Source: Marinomonas colpomeniae (GTDB lineage Bacteria; Pseudomonadota; Gammaproteobacteria; Pseudomonadales; Marinomonadaceae). Taken from it: 64,000 nt of DNA. Below are positions 1 through 10,495 of the stretch, in pieces. A program made the translations under genes and the position numbers. Every line of letters starts with the position of its first letter. Positions within the stretch are counted from its first letter, which is position 1. The stretch covers positions 1 to 64,000 of the forward strand of contig NZ_JACYFC010000001.1 in the NCBI RefSeq assembly GCF_014803385.1. The letters are read 5' to 3'. The notes below the pieces were generated by a model. The model searched no databases. It saw nothing but the letters and a program-made list of their open reading frames with translations, and had not been told where the DNA came from.

Positions 1-22
1 GAGAGTAGGTCGTCGTCAAGCT
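1..22 (+). rRNA. rrf: 5S ribosomal RNA, 3' end only
   Basis: The first bases (GAGAGTAGGTCGTCGTCAAG) match the closing helix of gammaproteobacterial 5S rRNA; Pseudomonas 5S ends in almost the same way. The rest of the gene, and presumably 23S and 16S, lies before the window. The strong hairpin terminator directly after it supports the reading. The exact mature 3' end is uncertain by two or three bases. Confidence 0.85.
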
Positions 23-33
23 TGAATTAAGAG

Positions 34-68
34 AAGCCCCGTTCTGCTATGCAGGACGGGGTTTTTTC
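34..68 (+). terminator. Intrinsic terminator of the rRNA operon
   Basis: A GC-rich stem CCCCGT/ACGGGG, extended by CTGC/GCAG around a short loop, is followed by a run of six T. This is a textbook rho-independent terminator and closes the rRNA operon. Confidence 0.9.
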
Positions 69-189
69 GTTCTGGGTCATTAGGAAACGAGAGCATTTTA
101 TTGTTCATTTACTTGCGACTGTTTCGCAGGTTCAACGAGTCAGCGTAAATGGAAAACAACACCCTGTCGTTTCGTGAGTTCAAGAACAG
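69..189. other. Spacer between two terminators, no gene seen
   Basis: No open frame or complete tRNA fold is visible. A short hairpin (ACTTGCGA/TCGCAGGT, one G-U pair) lies near 110-130. Because the stretch is bracketed by terminators at 34-68 and 190-228 it could hold a small transcript, but nothing in the sequence proves one. Confidence 0.4.
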
Positions 190-228
190 AAAAAAGCCCT
201 AATAGGAGAATCTATCAGGGCTTTTTTA
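190..228. terminator. Bidirectional intrinsic terminator
   Basis: AAAAAAGCCCTAATA pairs with TATCAGGGCTTTTTT with one mismatch, giving a hairpin with an A-tract on one side and a T-tract on the other. It could stop transcription in both directions. Confidence 0.75.
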
Positions 229-321
229 GTTTTTATATAAGTATTTGTATAAGTGCAGAAATTATTTTGGGAGATGTCTAGTGGCTTTTGAGCGGTGATT
301 AAGACTGGATATTGCAGGTAC

Positions 322-346
322 AAAAAAGCCCTCTTGTGAGGGCTTT
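322..346 (-). terminator. Terminator of ppk
   Basis: The stem GCCCTC/GAGGGC with a four-base loop has six A on its left side, which read as a U-tract on the minus strand. It lies 16 bases after the ppk stop codon. Confidence 0.8.
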
Positions 347-361
347 AAAATATATACGTTA

Positions 362-2581
362 TTAACGAGTGCTGTCTGCGAGCTCGTTAAGTAAAACTCG
401 TTGGGCGCTACGGTAATCATCTTTTCTTGGTTTTGATAACTGATATGAGCCGTCACTTTGCAGTATCCAGCTTTGAGTATTATCCGCCAAATAGTATTCT
501 AGCTCTTTTTTCACTCGACGTGTTTGTTTGTAATCCTGTAAAGGAAAAGCTACTTCGATACGATTGTTTAGATTCCGGTCCATTCCATCAGCGCTGGATA
601 AGTATACTTGAGGGTTACGGTTGTTATAGAAATAATAAACACGAGTGTGTTCTAAGAATCGGCCAATGATACTCCGTACTCTGATATTCGAAGATATTCC
701 CTTAATGCCAGGGCGTAATGTACAAATACCACGAATGATAAGGTCTATTTTAACTCCAGCCTGCGAGGCTTTGTATAAAGCTTGAACCAGTCTTTGCTCA
801 GTTAGAGAATTGACTTTTATGATGATGCGCGCAGGGTCTCCATTAAGAGCATTTTGTGCCTCGCGATTAACCATCTCGAGTAAACGGTCTCTTAGAGTAA
901 AGGGTGCATGTAATAGCTTTTTAACCTTTAGTTCTTTACTCATTCCTGTTAATTGTTGGAAGACGCGATGCACATCGTCCCCGATTTCTTTGTTACAAGT
1001 AAGGAAACTGTAATCCGTATATAGTCTTGCGTTGCCTGCATGGTAGTTACCAGTTCCTAAGTGCACATAACGAGTGAGATCTACTCCTTCTCTACGGACA
1101 ATTAGAATCATTTTAGCGTGTGTTTTATGGCGTACTACGCCATAAACAACAATAGCTCCTGCGTCTTGTAAGCGGCTCGCTAATGCTAAGTTTTCAGCTT
1201 CATCAAAACGTGCACGCAATTCGATAACAACAGTTACTTCTTTTCCATTTCTGGCAGCTTCAACTAATGCATTCGCAATTGGTGAACGTGAGCCTGTTCT
1301 ATAGAGTGTTTGACGTATTGCAACCACATTTGGGTCTTTTGCTGCTTCACTTAAAAGATCTATTACAGGAGCGAAACTTTCAAATGGGTGCATGAGTAAG
1401 TAATCGCGTTGGCGAATAGCTTCGAATATACCTCCTGAACTGGCTAGTTTTCTTGGTAGCCCAGGTGAAAAAGGAGGGTACATAAGATCAGGGCGATCAA
1501 CCATTTCTAGTACAGCCATTAATCGACTGAGATTTACTGGGCCATCGATACGGTATAAATCTTGTTGTTCTAAATCAAATTGTTTTAGCAACGAATCTAC
1601 AATATGTAGAGGGCAGTTCTCTGCAATTTCAAGTCGTACAGAGCTACCATAATGTCGGCTTTGCAATTCTGTTCGTAAAGCACCTGCTAAATCAACACCA
1701 ATGTCATCAGAGTCGACTTCGAGATCTGCATTACGAGTTAATCTAAATTGAAAGCAACCTTTTACTGTCATGCCAGGGAAAAGTTGATCTGCATGTGCAT
1801 GAATAATAGACGAGAGGAAAACAAGATTGTCTCCGCCTTCGCAAACATCGTCAGGTAGTTTTACTAAACGAGGCAATGAGCTTGGTGCTGGTACAATAGC
1901 AAGCCCGTTTTCTCGGCCGAAGGCGTCTCTGCCTTCTAGCTCGACAACGAAGTTAAAGGTCTTATTAGCCAGCCTTGGGAAAGGGTGAGCAGGGTCTAGT
2001 CCGATAGGGCTGATAATGGGTAAAACATTGTCTCTAAAGTAGCGCTTAACCCAAACGGCTTGCTTCTCATTCCAAACAGTACGACGTATAAAGCTAACGT
2101 TTACTTCTGCTAGTTTAGGGAAAATAATGTCGTTTAGGATTTTATATTGGCGGCGGACTAATTTATGCGCTTGTTCGCTGATTAGGCTTAGCACTTTTTT
2201 AGGGTGCATGCCGTCAGGGCCATTTTTTTCACGATTATATTCTAACTGGCTTTTTAAGCCCGCCACTCGAATTTCAAAAAACTCATCCATGTTAGAGCTA
2301 AAAATACACAAGAACATCAGTCTGTTTAAAATTGGATGGTTTTCATCCATGGCTTGTTCAAGTACACGAGCGTTGAATTGTAAGTGACTTAATTCACGGT
2401 TGAAATAGAGTTCAGGGTCGCCCAGATCAATCTCTTCAGGCGGGCGCTCTTCTATAGCCACCTTAGTGCGATCTTGTGGTTGCTCTGGAATTGGCTCTAG
2501 AACTAGTTCGGCATCCAACTCTATTGTTGGTGCAGGTATTAGTTCTTTTTTTTCTATCTCGTTCACAGACTGCTCAGACAT
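362..2581 (-). CDS. ppk: Polyphosphate kinase 1
   Basis: PPK1 reversibly transfers the terminal phosphate of ATP onto inorganic polyphosphate, a store used in stress, motility and stationary phase. The 739-residue product has the family's usual length plus an acidic, proline-rich N-terminal extension of about 50 residues. The two family histidines are present: H488 in HKTHAK, corresponding to the autophosphorylated residue, and H507 in RYVHLGTGNYH. Their spacing of 19 equals that of the E. coli pair (441/460). The gene follows hemB on the same strand, about 150 bases on, as in Pseudomonas. The exopolyphosphatase ppx lies 10 kb away, so synthesis and breakdown genes share this segment. A terminator follows at 322-346. 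Confidence 0.97.
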   Translation of the reverse strand: MSEQSVNEIEKKELIPAPTIELDAELVLEPIPEQPQDRTKVAIEERPPEEIDLGDPELYFNRELSHLQFNARVLEQAMDENHPILNRLMFLCIFSSNMDEFFEIRVAGLKSQLEYNREKNGPDGMHPKKVLSLISEQAHKLVRRQYKILNDIIFPKLAEVNVSFIRRTVWNEKQAVWVKRYFRDNVLPIISPIGLDPAHPFPRLANKTFNFVVELEGRDAFGRENGLAIVPAPSSLPRLVKLPDDVCEGGDNLVFLSSIIHAHADQLFPGMTVKGCFQFRLTRNADLEVDSDDIGVDLAGALRTELQSRHYGSSVRLEIAENCPLHIVDSLLKQFDLEQQDLYRIDGPVNLSRLMAVLEMVDRPDLMYPPFSPGLPRKLASSGGIFEAIRQRDYLLMHPFESFAPVIDLLSEAAKDPNVVAIRQTLYRTGSRSPIANALVEAARNGKEVTVVIELRARFDEAENLALASRLQDAGAIVVYGVVRHKTHAKMILIVRREGVDLTRYVHLGTGNYHAGNARLYTDYSFLTCNKEIGDDVHRVFQQLTGMSKELKVKKLLHAPFTLRDRLLEMVNREAQNALNGDPARIIIKVNSLTEQRLVQALYKASQAGVKIDLIIRGICTLRPGIKGISSNIRVRSIIGRFLEHTRVYYFYNNRNPQVYLSSADGMDRNLNNRIEVAFPLQDYKQTRRVKKELEYYLADNTQSWILQSDGSYQLSKPRKDDYRSAQRVLLNELADSTR

Positions 2582-2729
2582 GTGCTTTTATTATCTCCAA
2601 ATACCTTTTAATTATGATGTTGGTATCTTTATTCCCTTTACCTATTTTTTAGATATAAAGAATAAACTACACCAATGCAGCCTGTGGGTCACCGATTCTT
2701 AGTTCTTATTTTAGCTAAAATATAAATGC

Positions 2730-3761
<1,032 letters not shown>

Positions 3762-3865
3762 TTATTACAATATTAAGTCAATCTCATCCTAATCACCTTG
3801 TGCTAAAGCATATAAATGATGAAATGATAGCGTTATTTAATGCAAGAATATTGGGATGGTATTAA

Positions 3866-5791
3866 CTAGTCCAATAATACTTCGGCTTCTTCTAACGCTT
3901 CTTGAGCCTCAAACCAAGCTTCTTCACTTTCAGCGAGTGCTTTCTTCCATTTAGCTTCATCACTTAATAAGCTTTGTAATGTTTCTCTCTGTTCTGCTTC
4001 GTACAAAGCGGTGTCAGACATAAGTTCTGATATTTGGTCTAGGTGTTCTTGTGCCTTTAGTACAGATTTTTCGAATTGCTCGATTCTCTTATGAAGAGGT
4101 CGCAACTTCTCTCTAGCTTCGGCTGCTTTTCGACGTTCTTCTTTACGGTCTATTTTTTCGACTTTGCCGACACTAAGTTCGTTCTTTTCAGCCTGATTAG
4201 TATTGGCTTGTCGTGCTTGTAACCATGAATGATAAGCAGGTAAGTCACCATCAAAAGATTGAATCGCATTGTCAGCAACAAGATAAAACTCATCGACAGT
4301 ACTGTTTAATAAATGACGATCATGTGACACCAATAAGATAGCGCCGGGAAACTCTTGTAATGCTTCTGTGAGAGCTTGTCGCATTTCAAGGTCTAAATGG
4401 TTTGTCGGCTCATCAAGCACTAATAGGTTGGGCTTTGTCCAAGAAATAAGAGATAAAGCTAGACGTGCTTTTTCGCCACCAGAGAAGCCTTTTACAGCGC
4501 GTAGTGCATCATCTCCAATAAACCCAAAGCCACCTAGGTAGCGACGAATTTCATTTTCTAATACTTTAGGCGAAAGGCGTTGAATATGGAGCAGTGGCGA
4601 CGCTTCCAAATCTAATGCGCTTAATTGATGCTGAGAAAAGTAACCTATCTTTAGGTTTTCGCCGAGTATTCGATCGCCCGATAAAACGTCAATTTCTCCA
4701 ACAATTGATTTTATTAAAGTTGATTTACCAGCACCATTCGGTCCAAGCAAACCAATACGTTGGCCGTCACGAAGGGCGAAGTTACTGTCCCCAAGCTGGA
4801 TGATTTTTTCACCCGATTCTAATGTATAACCTAAATCAGCTTGTGAGAGGTTTACCAATAGTTGAGATGTTTTTTCAGCCACTGGAATAGAGAACTCAAA
4901 TTGAGAGTCGATATGAGCGGGGCCGATGAGTTCCATTTTTTCGAGCATTCGCAAACGGCTCTGGGCTTGTTTTGCTTTGTCTGCCTTGAAGCGAAAGCGA
5001 TCAACGTATTGTTGCAAATGAGCACGTTTGGTTACTTGTTTCTCATGGCTAGCCTGTTGCTGAGCAAGGTGCTCGGCTCTTTGTCGCTCGTAATCTGAAT
5101 AGTTACCTTTATAGACAGTCAGTCTTTTTTGGTAAAAGTGGACGATATGGCTACAAATAGCGTCTAAGAAATCTCGGTCATGGGAGATCAATAACAAGGT
5201 GCCTGGGTACTGGCGCAGCCAGTTCTCTAACCACATAACGGCGTCTAAATCTAAATGGTTGGTTGGCTCATCCAACAAAAGTACGTCAGAGGGGCACATT
5301 AATGCTTTTGCAAGATTAAGGCGAATGCGCCAACCACCTGAAAAGTCAGATACAGGTTTGCGCATGTCTGTCATTTTGAAGCCTAAACCTTGAAGTAAGG
5401 TTTCGGCTCTTGATTCGGCGGTATAGCCTTGCGCGCTTTCAAATTCGCCTAACCAGTTGGCATGATCGTGATCGTTTCCGCGCTCTTGTGCTTGTGCTAT
5501 TTTGCTTTCAATCTTTCTGAGCCAATCATCGCCATCGAGACAATAATCTAATGCTGTGCGCTGAGTCTCTTCTACTTCCTGCGCCATAAAGGCAATACGG
5601 CGATTGCTTGGTAAAAAAATTTCACCGGTGTCCGCGTGTAATTCACCTTTTATCATAGCGAAGAGTGAGGACTTACCTGCACCATTTGCGCCTATAAGGC
5701 CAACCTTTTGACTTTCGAAAATGGTTAAGTCGGCGTCTTCAAGTAAAAACTGAGTGCCACGCTGTAAACTAACTTCAGAAAATTGGATCAT
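3866..5791 (-). CDS. yheS: ABC-F ATPase, YheS type
   Basis: Soluble ABC-F protein of 641 residues with two ATP-binding cassettes and no membrane segments. Such proteins act on the ribosome, not in transport. Walker A motifs are GANGAGKS (about 34-41) and GPNGAGKS with K356. Both halves carry an SGG signature and LLLDEPTNHLD or LVLDEPTNHLD Walker B motifs. Between the cassettes is the charged arm and linker region, and the last 120 residues form a charged coiled coil (RKEERRKAAEAREKL). Length and layout match E. coli YheS (637). It is a single gene, divergent from hslO. Confidence 0.9.
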   Translation of the reverse strand: MIQFSEVSLQRGTQFLLEDADLTIFESQKVGLIGANGAGKSSLFAMIKGELHADTGEIFLPSNRRIAFMAQEVEETQRTALDYCLDGDDWLRKIESKIAQAQERGNDHDHANWLGEFESAQGYTAESRAETLLQGLGFKMTDMRKPVSDFSGGWRIRLNLAKALMCPSDVLLLDEPTNHLDLDAVMWLENWLRQYPGTLLLISHDRDFLDAICSHIVHFYQKRLTVYKGNYSDYERQRAEHLAQQQASHEKQVTKRAHLQQYVDRFRFKADKAKQAQSRLRMLEKMELIGPAHIDSQFEFSIPVAEKTSQLLVNLSQADLGYTLESGEKIIQLGDSNFALRDGQRIGLLGPNGAGKSTLIKSIVGEIDVLSGDRILGENLKIGYFSQHQLSALDLEASPLLHIQRLSPKVLENEIRRYLGGFGFIGDDALRAVKGFSGGEKARLALSLISWTKPNLLVLDEPTNHLDLEMRQALTEALQEFPGAILLVSHDRHLLNSTVDEFYLVADNAIQSFDGDLPAYHSWLQARQANTNQAEKNELSVGKVEKIDRKEERRKAAEAREKLRPLHKRIEQFEKSVLKAQEHLDQISELMSDTALYEAEQRETLQSLLSDEAKWKKALAESEEAWFEAQEALEEAEVLLD

Positions 5792-6019
5792 AAAAACAAG
5801 AAATCTCTTACCTCTGTAGCGAGGAATAAAATGACGTACTTAAATTTTAAATAGAATGGCTTTCATTTTAGAGTGCTGATGACGTAAACGAAATAGCAAT
5901 AGCGCATATTCCAAGTTTATACACGGTTTAAAGTAGATGAATGACTGGTTCAAGGGTAAAATGGCGACAATTTCAATTTGAAAATTTTATCCGGCTTCGT
6001 GCTAGACAAAGGTGTGCTT

Positions 6020-6895
6020 GTGAATAATTTACCTATTAACGAAATTCAGCGTTTTTCATTTGATAATACGAATGTTCGTGGCGAGCGTGTGCTGTTGAAT
6101 GACGCTTACCAAGAAATAATTAAACGTAAAGAATATCCGTTGCCTTTGGAAAAACTACTGGGGGAGTTTGTGGCGGCGATTGCCTTACTAAGAGATATTA
6201 TAAAAATAGATGGTGTTTTGTCTATTCAAGCGAAAGGTAATGGCTTTTTATCAACATTGATGACGGAATGTGATGAGTTTCAAAACTTACGTGGCATTGT
6301 TCAATGGGATGAAACTCAAGATGTACCTGAAGAGCTACCATTAAAAGAGGTGTTAGCTGGCGGTTACTTAGCTATCACTATTCAACCTCGTAACGGACAG
6401 CGTTACCAAGGCATCGTTGAGATTATTGGCGATACATTATCAGAATGTTTAGAACAGTATTTTTTACAATCTGAACAGCTACCAAGTCGTGTGTGGTTGG
6501 CGGCAAATGGTTCTCAGTGTGGCGGTTTATTTCTACAGCGTTTACCTGCAGAACAAGCTCAATCAACGGATGAAGATGCATGGGAACGCCTTACTCATTT
6601 GGCTTCTACTGTTAAAGAAGAAGAGTTGCTAGGGCTTGAAACAATAGATCTATTGCATCGTTTGTATCATGAGGAAGAAGTTAGAATGTACGAAATGAAA
6701 ACCATGCAATTTGGTTGTTCATGCTCTAGAGAGCGTACATTTGGCGCTGTAATGTCACTTGGTGCTGAAGAAGTGCGTGAGATATTGATCGAGCAAGGTT
6801 GCGTTAAAGTGGACTGCCAATTTTGCGCTGAAAAATATGAGTTTGTTGAGGCCGATTTAATTGCAGCACTCGGTGATCAAGCTCAAACTCATTGA
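6020..6895 (+). CDS. hslO: Redox-regulated chaperone Hsp33
   Basis: Hsp33 is a cytoplasmic holdase that binds unfolding proteins when oxidants release zinc from its cysteine cluster. From the GTG start chosen here the product is 291 residues, against 292 in E. coli. The four redox cysteines fall at C233, C235 (CSCSRER) and C266, C269 (CQFC), each one residue from the E. coli numbers, which supports this start. An AAAGG ribosome site lies about seven bases before it. An upstream in-frame TTG at 5978 would add 14 residues that the family lacks. The substrate-binding half carries RYQGIVEIIGDTL and LHRLYHEEE. Confidence 0.95.
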   Translation: MNNLPINEIQRFSFDNTNVRGERVLLNDAYQEIIKRKEYPLPLEKLLGEFVAAIALLRDIIKIDGVLSIQAKGNGFLSTLMTECDEFQNLRGIVQWDETQDVPEELPLKEVLAGGYLAITIQPRNGQRYQGIVEIIGDTLSECLEQYFLQSEQLPSRVWLAANGSQCGGLFLQRLPAEQAQSTDEDAWERLTHLASTVKEEELLGLETIDLLHRLYHEEEVRMYEMKTMQFGCSCSRERTFGAVMSLGAEEVREILIEQGCVKVDCQFCAEKYEFVEADLIAALGDQAQTH

Positions 6896-6945
6896 ACTTG
6901 ATCATTTGGGCTAATACATAGTTTGAATCTAAAGCATATTTCAGG

Positions 6946-7347
6946 CTAAAACGTGGCGTGATTAATAAGGTCACGCCACGATATCATACCAATGACTTGC
7001 TCTTCATTGTCGATAACAGGAAGGCAGGAGATATCTACACGTTTAAACCAAGCAAGAATCTCTTCTATTGGCGTTTCTGCCTTCACTGAGATTGGCTGGC
7101 GTGTCATAACCTGATGGGCGGCACGGTTTAGTGTATCTAAATCTCTTGGTTGCTCTGATACTCGATCAATAAAAGGGCTAATGATTCGAAGCAAATCTCG
7201 GTCTGAAATGATACCTACCAGTTTACCATTTTCAATAACGGGTAAGTGATGGAATGCGTGGGTCTCTAATATTTTTTTTATTTCTGGAAGGCGTTCATCT
7301 ATGTCGACACTGATGACTGTTTTCGCCATGATATCTTGTGCTTTCAT
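6946..7347 (-). CDS. Two-CBS-domain protein
   Basis: Small stand-alone CBS pair of 133 residues. Each repeat has the usual end motif: GIISDRDLLR (about 54-63) and GMISWRDLIN (about 119-128). Such modules bind adenosine nucleotides and report energy or stress state to partners; the partner here is unknown. The ATG at 7347 is preferred because AGGAA lies just before it; upstream frame would add a hydrophobic stretch with no parallel in the family. A perfect 10-bp stem (6952-6961 with 6971-6980) covers the last codons and may end transcripts that meet those of hslO. Confidence 0.8.
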   Translation of the reverse strand: MKAQDIMAKTVISVDIDERLPEIKKILETHAFHHLPVIENGKLVGIISDRDLLRIISPFIDRVSEQPRDLDTLNRAAHQVMTRQPISVKAETPIEEILAWFKRVDISCLPVIDNEEQVIGMISWRDLINHATF

Positions 7348-7766
7348 CGTTGCGTTCCTCATTGTCTTAATTAGAGAATTCAGTGTGTTTATAGTGAATA
7401 TTGTTATATTAATATAAAAACAAAATCGGAACATGTTTTTTATTAATGTCGTTAAAATTTCTATTTATGCTATTAAAATCATCGAAATGGTTAATAAGTT
7501 AAAAACACATCTGTGAAAATAGCTACAGTCTTCGACTAAGGTCTCAAGACATTACTTTTAAAATCCGTATAATTGTCTCATACCTGCTCAGAATCCTTGA
7601 TAGGTTGTTCGCTATTTGGATTTGCAATATTAATATGCAAGCAAAAGCGTTCTGAGGAGAGGAGTAAGAAAGTAAAGCGGTCTTCTTAAAAGATAGGCTG
7701 TTGGCCAAAAGCCTGTTTTCTAAAACACTCTCAAATTCACAATTAGCTATGACACGGCGAAATTAT
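7348..7766. other. Upstream region of mqo
   Basis: This AT-rich region separates the divergent CBS gene and mqo. A strong purine-rich run GAGGAGAGGAG (7654-7664) looks like a ribosome site, but no good start codon follows at the right distance. An imperfect palindrome TTGCAATATTAATATGCAA lies just before it. I see no further gene here. The mqo frame is open from about 7668, so part of this region may be coding if a TTG (7701) or ATG (7749) is the true start. Confidence 0.4.
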
Positions 7767-9245
7767 ATGAGCTCAAATTCTGTAGACGTTTTACTAGTCG
7801 GTGGCGGTGCTATGAGCACAACGCTAGGAATGCTACTAAAGCAATTAGATCCTAGCATGACCATGATGATGGTTGAGCGTTTAAGTGGTATCGCAAAAGA
7901 AAGTACTGATGGTTGGAATAATGCTGGTACAGGCCATGCCGCGTATTGTGAACTGAACTATACATCTGAAAATAATGACGGCTCTGTCAATATAGATAAA
8001 GCAGTAAAAATTAATGCTGCTTTTGAGATTAGCCTTCAATTTTGGTCTTACCTTGTTGAACAAGGTCTAATGCCAGCTTCTAAAGAGTTTATACATCGCG
8101 TACCTCATCAGAGTTTTGTTTGGGGTGAACGAAATGTAGCAATGCTCAAAGCTCGACATGCGGCTATGAGCGCACATCCAGCTTTTAAAGAGATGCAATA
8201 CACTGAAGATTTGCAAACACTGAAAGAGTGGATGCCACTTGTTATGAATAACCGTGATAATAGTGAGCCACTTGCTGCAACACGTGTTGAACATGGTTCA
8301 GATGTGAATTTCGGTGCGATTGCTCGTAACATGAGTAAGCATCTAGAGAGCTTGGAAAATTTTGAACTGAGCTTAGAAACAGAAGTAAAAGATTTGAAAA
8401 AAAGAGCTGATGGCCGATGGGACGTTACCATTGAGCAAAACGGTTCTCGCAAAGTAGTAAGCGCTAAATTCGTTTTCTTAGGTGCTGGCGGTGGAGCTTT
8501 ACCTTTGCTACAAAAAGCAGAAGTTAAAGAAGGTAAAGGGTTCGGTGGCTTCCCTGTTAGTGGGCAATGGCTAGTGTGTGAGAAAACAGATCTAGTAGAT
8601 CAGCACTTTGCCAAAGTATATGGTGCAGCTCCAATTGGTGCGCCACCTATGTCTGTTCCACATTTGGATACACGTATCATCGATGGCAAAAAGGCTATTT
8701 TATTTGGTCCATTCGCCGGTTTTACGACAAAATTTTTAAAAACAGGGTCTTTTTTCGACCTGCCAAAAAGTATTCAGTTCGACAATATTAAACCAATGCT
8801 AAATGTTGGTAAAAATAATATGGATCTGACTCGTTATTTGATTAGCGAGGTGATGCAATCTCATAAAGATCGCTGCAAATCATTACGTCAATTTTTTCCT
8901 GATGCTCAGGATAAAGATTGGGAGCTGGCTTATGCAGGTCAACGTGTGCAAATAATTAAGAAAGACGAAAATGGTGTTGGAAGTTTGCAATTTGGTACCG
9001 AATCAATTGCTACAGAGGATGGATCTTTAGCGGCTTTACTTGGCGCTTCACCTGGTGCATCAACAACAGTAGATACCATGATAGGTATTCTGAAACGTTG
9101 TTTTCATGATCGCTTGGAGACCCCTGAGTGGCAAACGAAAATGAAAGAAATGGTGCCTTCTTACGGGGAATCATTAGTCGATGACACTGATTTGCTTCTT
9201 TCTATTCGAGAGCACACATTAGAAACGCTGCATTTAAAGCCTTAG
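7767..9245 (+). CDS. mqo: Malate:quinone oxidoreductase
   Basis: MQO is a membrane-associated FAD enzyme that oxidises malate to oxaloacetate and passes electrons to quinone, replacing or backing up soluble malate dehydrogenase in the TCA cycle. The N-terminal dinucleotide fold reads VDVLLVGGGAMS, followed by MVERL and the family signature DGWNNAGTGHAAYCELNYT. Near the C-terminus are VQIIKK and LLGASPGASTTVDTMI. From this ATG the protein has 492 residues, typical of the family. Upstream in-frame starts at 7749 (ATG) and 7701 (TTG) add 6 or 22 residues; none has a convincing ribosome site, so the start is uncertain. A terminator follows at 9272. Confidence 0.95.
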   Translation: MSSNSVDVLLVGGGAMSTTLGMLLKQLDPSMTMMMVERLSGIAKESTDGWNNAGTGHAAYCELNYTSENNDGSVNIDKAVKINAAFEISLQFWSYLVEQGLMPASKEFIHRVPHQSFVWGERNVAMLKARHAAMSAHPAFKEMQYTEDLQTLKEWMPLVMNNRDNSEPLAATRVEHGSDVNFGAIARNMSKHLESLENFELSLETEVKDLKKRADGRWDVTIEQNGSRKVVSAKFVFLGAGGGALPLLQKAEVKEGKGFGGFPVSGQWLVCEKTDLVDQHFAKVYGAAPIGAPPMSVPHLDTRIIDGKKAILFGPFAGFTTKFLKTGSFFDLPKSIQFDNIKPMLNVGKNNMDLTRYLISEVMQSHKDRCKSLRQFFPDAQDKDWELAYAGQRVQIIKKDENGVGSLQFGTESIATEDGSLAALLGASPGASTTVDTMIGILKRCFHDRLETPEWQTKMKEMVPSYGESLVDDTDLLLSIREHTLETLHLKP

Positions 9246-9271
9246 GGTTTAGACTAGTGACAGAGTGTTTA

Positions 9272-9302
9272 AAAAAAGGCTGGGTAATACCTAGCCTTTT
9301 TT
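9272..9302 (+). terminator. Terminator of mqo
   Basis: AAAGGCTGGGT pairs with ACCTAGCCTTT (one G-U pair) around a short AAT loop and is followed by a T-run. Confidence 0.85.
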
Positions 9303-9349
9303 ATGTTATTTAAACTATTAAAATGAACATATCAAGATAGAGATTTAAT

Positions 9350-9622
9350 ATGACAATGATGTTTGCTGAGCGCGCTGATCAATTATGTGACAGATTACGA
9401 GATATAGAGCATCAGGCTGAAGAGGGTGATCAGCTTTTTTATTGCGCTTATTTATTAGGGTTACTGGGTTTGCATAGTAGTATTGAAGGTGAAGGAAAGG
9501 TTGAATTTGACTTGATGTTTGATGGAATTCTAAGGGAAACCATTGAATCAGAAAATGTTACTGAAGAAGATCAGAAATATATTTTGACGTTATGGGAAAC
9601 GGTCTGTAAAAACGCAGCATAA
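9350..9622 (+). CDS. YfcL family protein
   Basis: A 90-residue acidic, mostly helical protein. Its pattern DQLFYCAYLLGLLGL, then an acidic break and TEEDQKYILTLWETV, follows E. coli YfcL (DELFASGYLRGHL and SPRDQALVTDMWENL) along its length. I judged the match by eye. The family has no established function. It has no signal peptide or membrane segment. It sits alone between two terminators, so it is probably transcribed on its own. Confidence 0.7.
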   Translation: MTMMFAERADQLCDRLRDIEHQAEEGDQLFYCAYLLGLLGLHSSIEGEGKVEFDLMFDGILRETIESENVTEEDQKYILTLWETVCKNAA

Positions 9623-9644
9623 GTTATTTTATCAGAATGCTTAT

Positions 9645-9682
9645 AAAAAAAGAGAGGCAATGAATATTGTCTCTCTTTTTTT
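9645..9682. terminator. Bidirectional terminator
   Basis: A 17-bp stem, AAAAAAAGAGAGGCAAT against ATTGTCTCTCTTTTTTT with one G-U pair, separates the convergent YfcL-like and flavin reductase genes. A- and T-tracts flank it on both sides. Confidence 0.9.
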
Positions 9683-9699
9683 GTTTCTAAATAGCGTCT

Positions 9700-10422
9700 T
9701 TATGGCTTGCTAGGTCGTGGCGCATAAGCAAACACATCAGAGTAACTGTTATCTTGGCTTAATCCTTTTAGCTCAAGTTGGTCAAGGGTTCCATATACCA
9801 TGGCAACGGATCCGCTTATAAATGCAACGCTTTTACTTAAGTCTGGATGATCTTCTAAAACTGTATTATACAGCCAGCCGGTTTTTCCCTTCCACTTTTC
9901 GCTGCCTTCATTTACGACAACTTCTAGTGAGAAAGGCGAGTGTTCGTGTGCGTGTTTTAGCCAAGACTGCGCGAATACATCTTCCTCACTTCTTACACCC
10001 CAATAAAAGGAAACTTTGCCAGTAAAATTGCTTTCCACTAGCTCACTGTAAAGGCTTTTGATTTGCGCAAAACCTGTACCACCTGCAATTAACAAAATAT
10101 GTTCAGGTGATGTGTCCAAAATACCATTTTGTAGGTGACAATCACCACCTGGCGCTTTGATGGTAATATTTTCATTTGATTTAATATGCTCAACTACTTT
10201 GTGGGCGAGTGATTCAGCATCTGAAACCAAAATATACAGCGTTAGGTTTGGTAGTTCATGTGGCGCGCTACCAATTGAATAAGGGACTTGTTCGCCTGTC
10301 GGTAAAACCACCATTAAGTATTGGCCAGCTATAAAAGACAGGTCATTTACCTGTAAGGTAATTTGATATACATCTTTGTTAATTAATTCAACAGTGTTTA
10401 CCTTCGCGGTAATGTCTTGCAT
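9700..10422 (-). CDS. fre: NAD(P)H-flavin reductase, Fre/LuxG type
   Basis: Ferredoxin-reductase-like protein of 240 residues that would reduce free flavin with NAD(P)H. The flavin-binding barrel is at about 1-100, with the PYSIGSAP motif. The nucleotide-binding half starts with LLIAGGTGFAQIKS (about 120-133), and the C-terminal region has FISGSVAMV in the place of the family's GPxxM motif. No iron-sulfur domain is present. Fre-type genes often neighbour ubiD and rho, and rho lies just upstream on the same strand, but ubiD is absent here. In vivo it may supply reduced flavin for prenyl-FMN or iron release; that is inference. Confidence 0.85.
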   Translation of the reverse strand: MQDITAKVNTVELINKDVYQITLQVNDLSFIAGQYLMVVLPTGEQVPYSIGSAPHELPNLTLYILVSDAESLAHKVVEHIKSNENITIKAPGGDCHLQNGILDTSPEHILLIAGGTGFAQIKSLYSELVESNFTGKVSFYWGVRSEEDVFAQSWLKHAHEHSPFSLEVVVNEGSEKWKGKTGWLYNTVLEDHPDLSKSVAFISGSVAMVYGTLDQLELKGLSQDNSYSDVFAYAPRPSKP

Positions 10423-10495
10423 AGAGCGACTCCGATATAAGCCTCACTCATTGGAGTGAAAAATTGGCTGACGATAATAGCGTATTAATATGAGT

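Noticed and set aside
110-160. tRNA-like fold after the rRNA operon
   Set aside because: A GGTTCAA resembling a T-loop is present, but no acceptor stem, D-arm or anticodon arm can be built around it.
262-456. 64-codon minus-strand frame after ppk
   Set aside because: It covers the ppk terminator and the 3' end of ppk in another frame, with no ribosome site.
8067-8452. Minus-strand frames of up to 114 codons inside mqo
   Set aside because: They lie wholly inside a clear housekeeping gene in the opposite sense and have no protein-like pattern.
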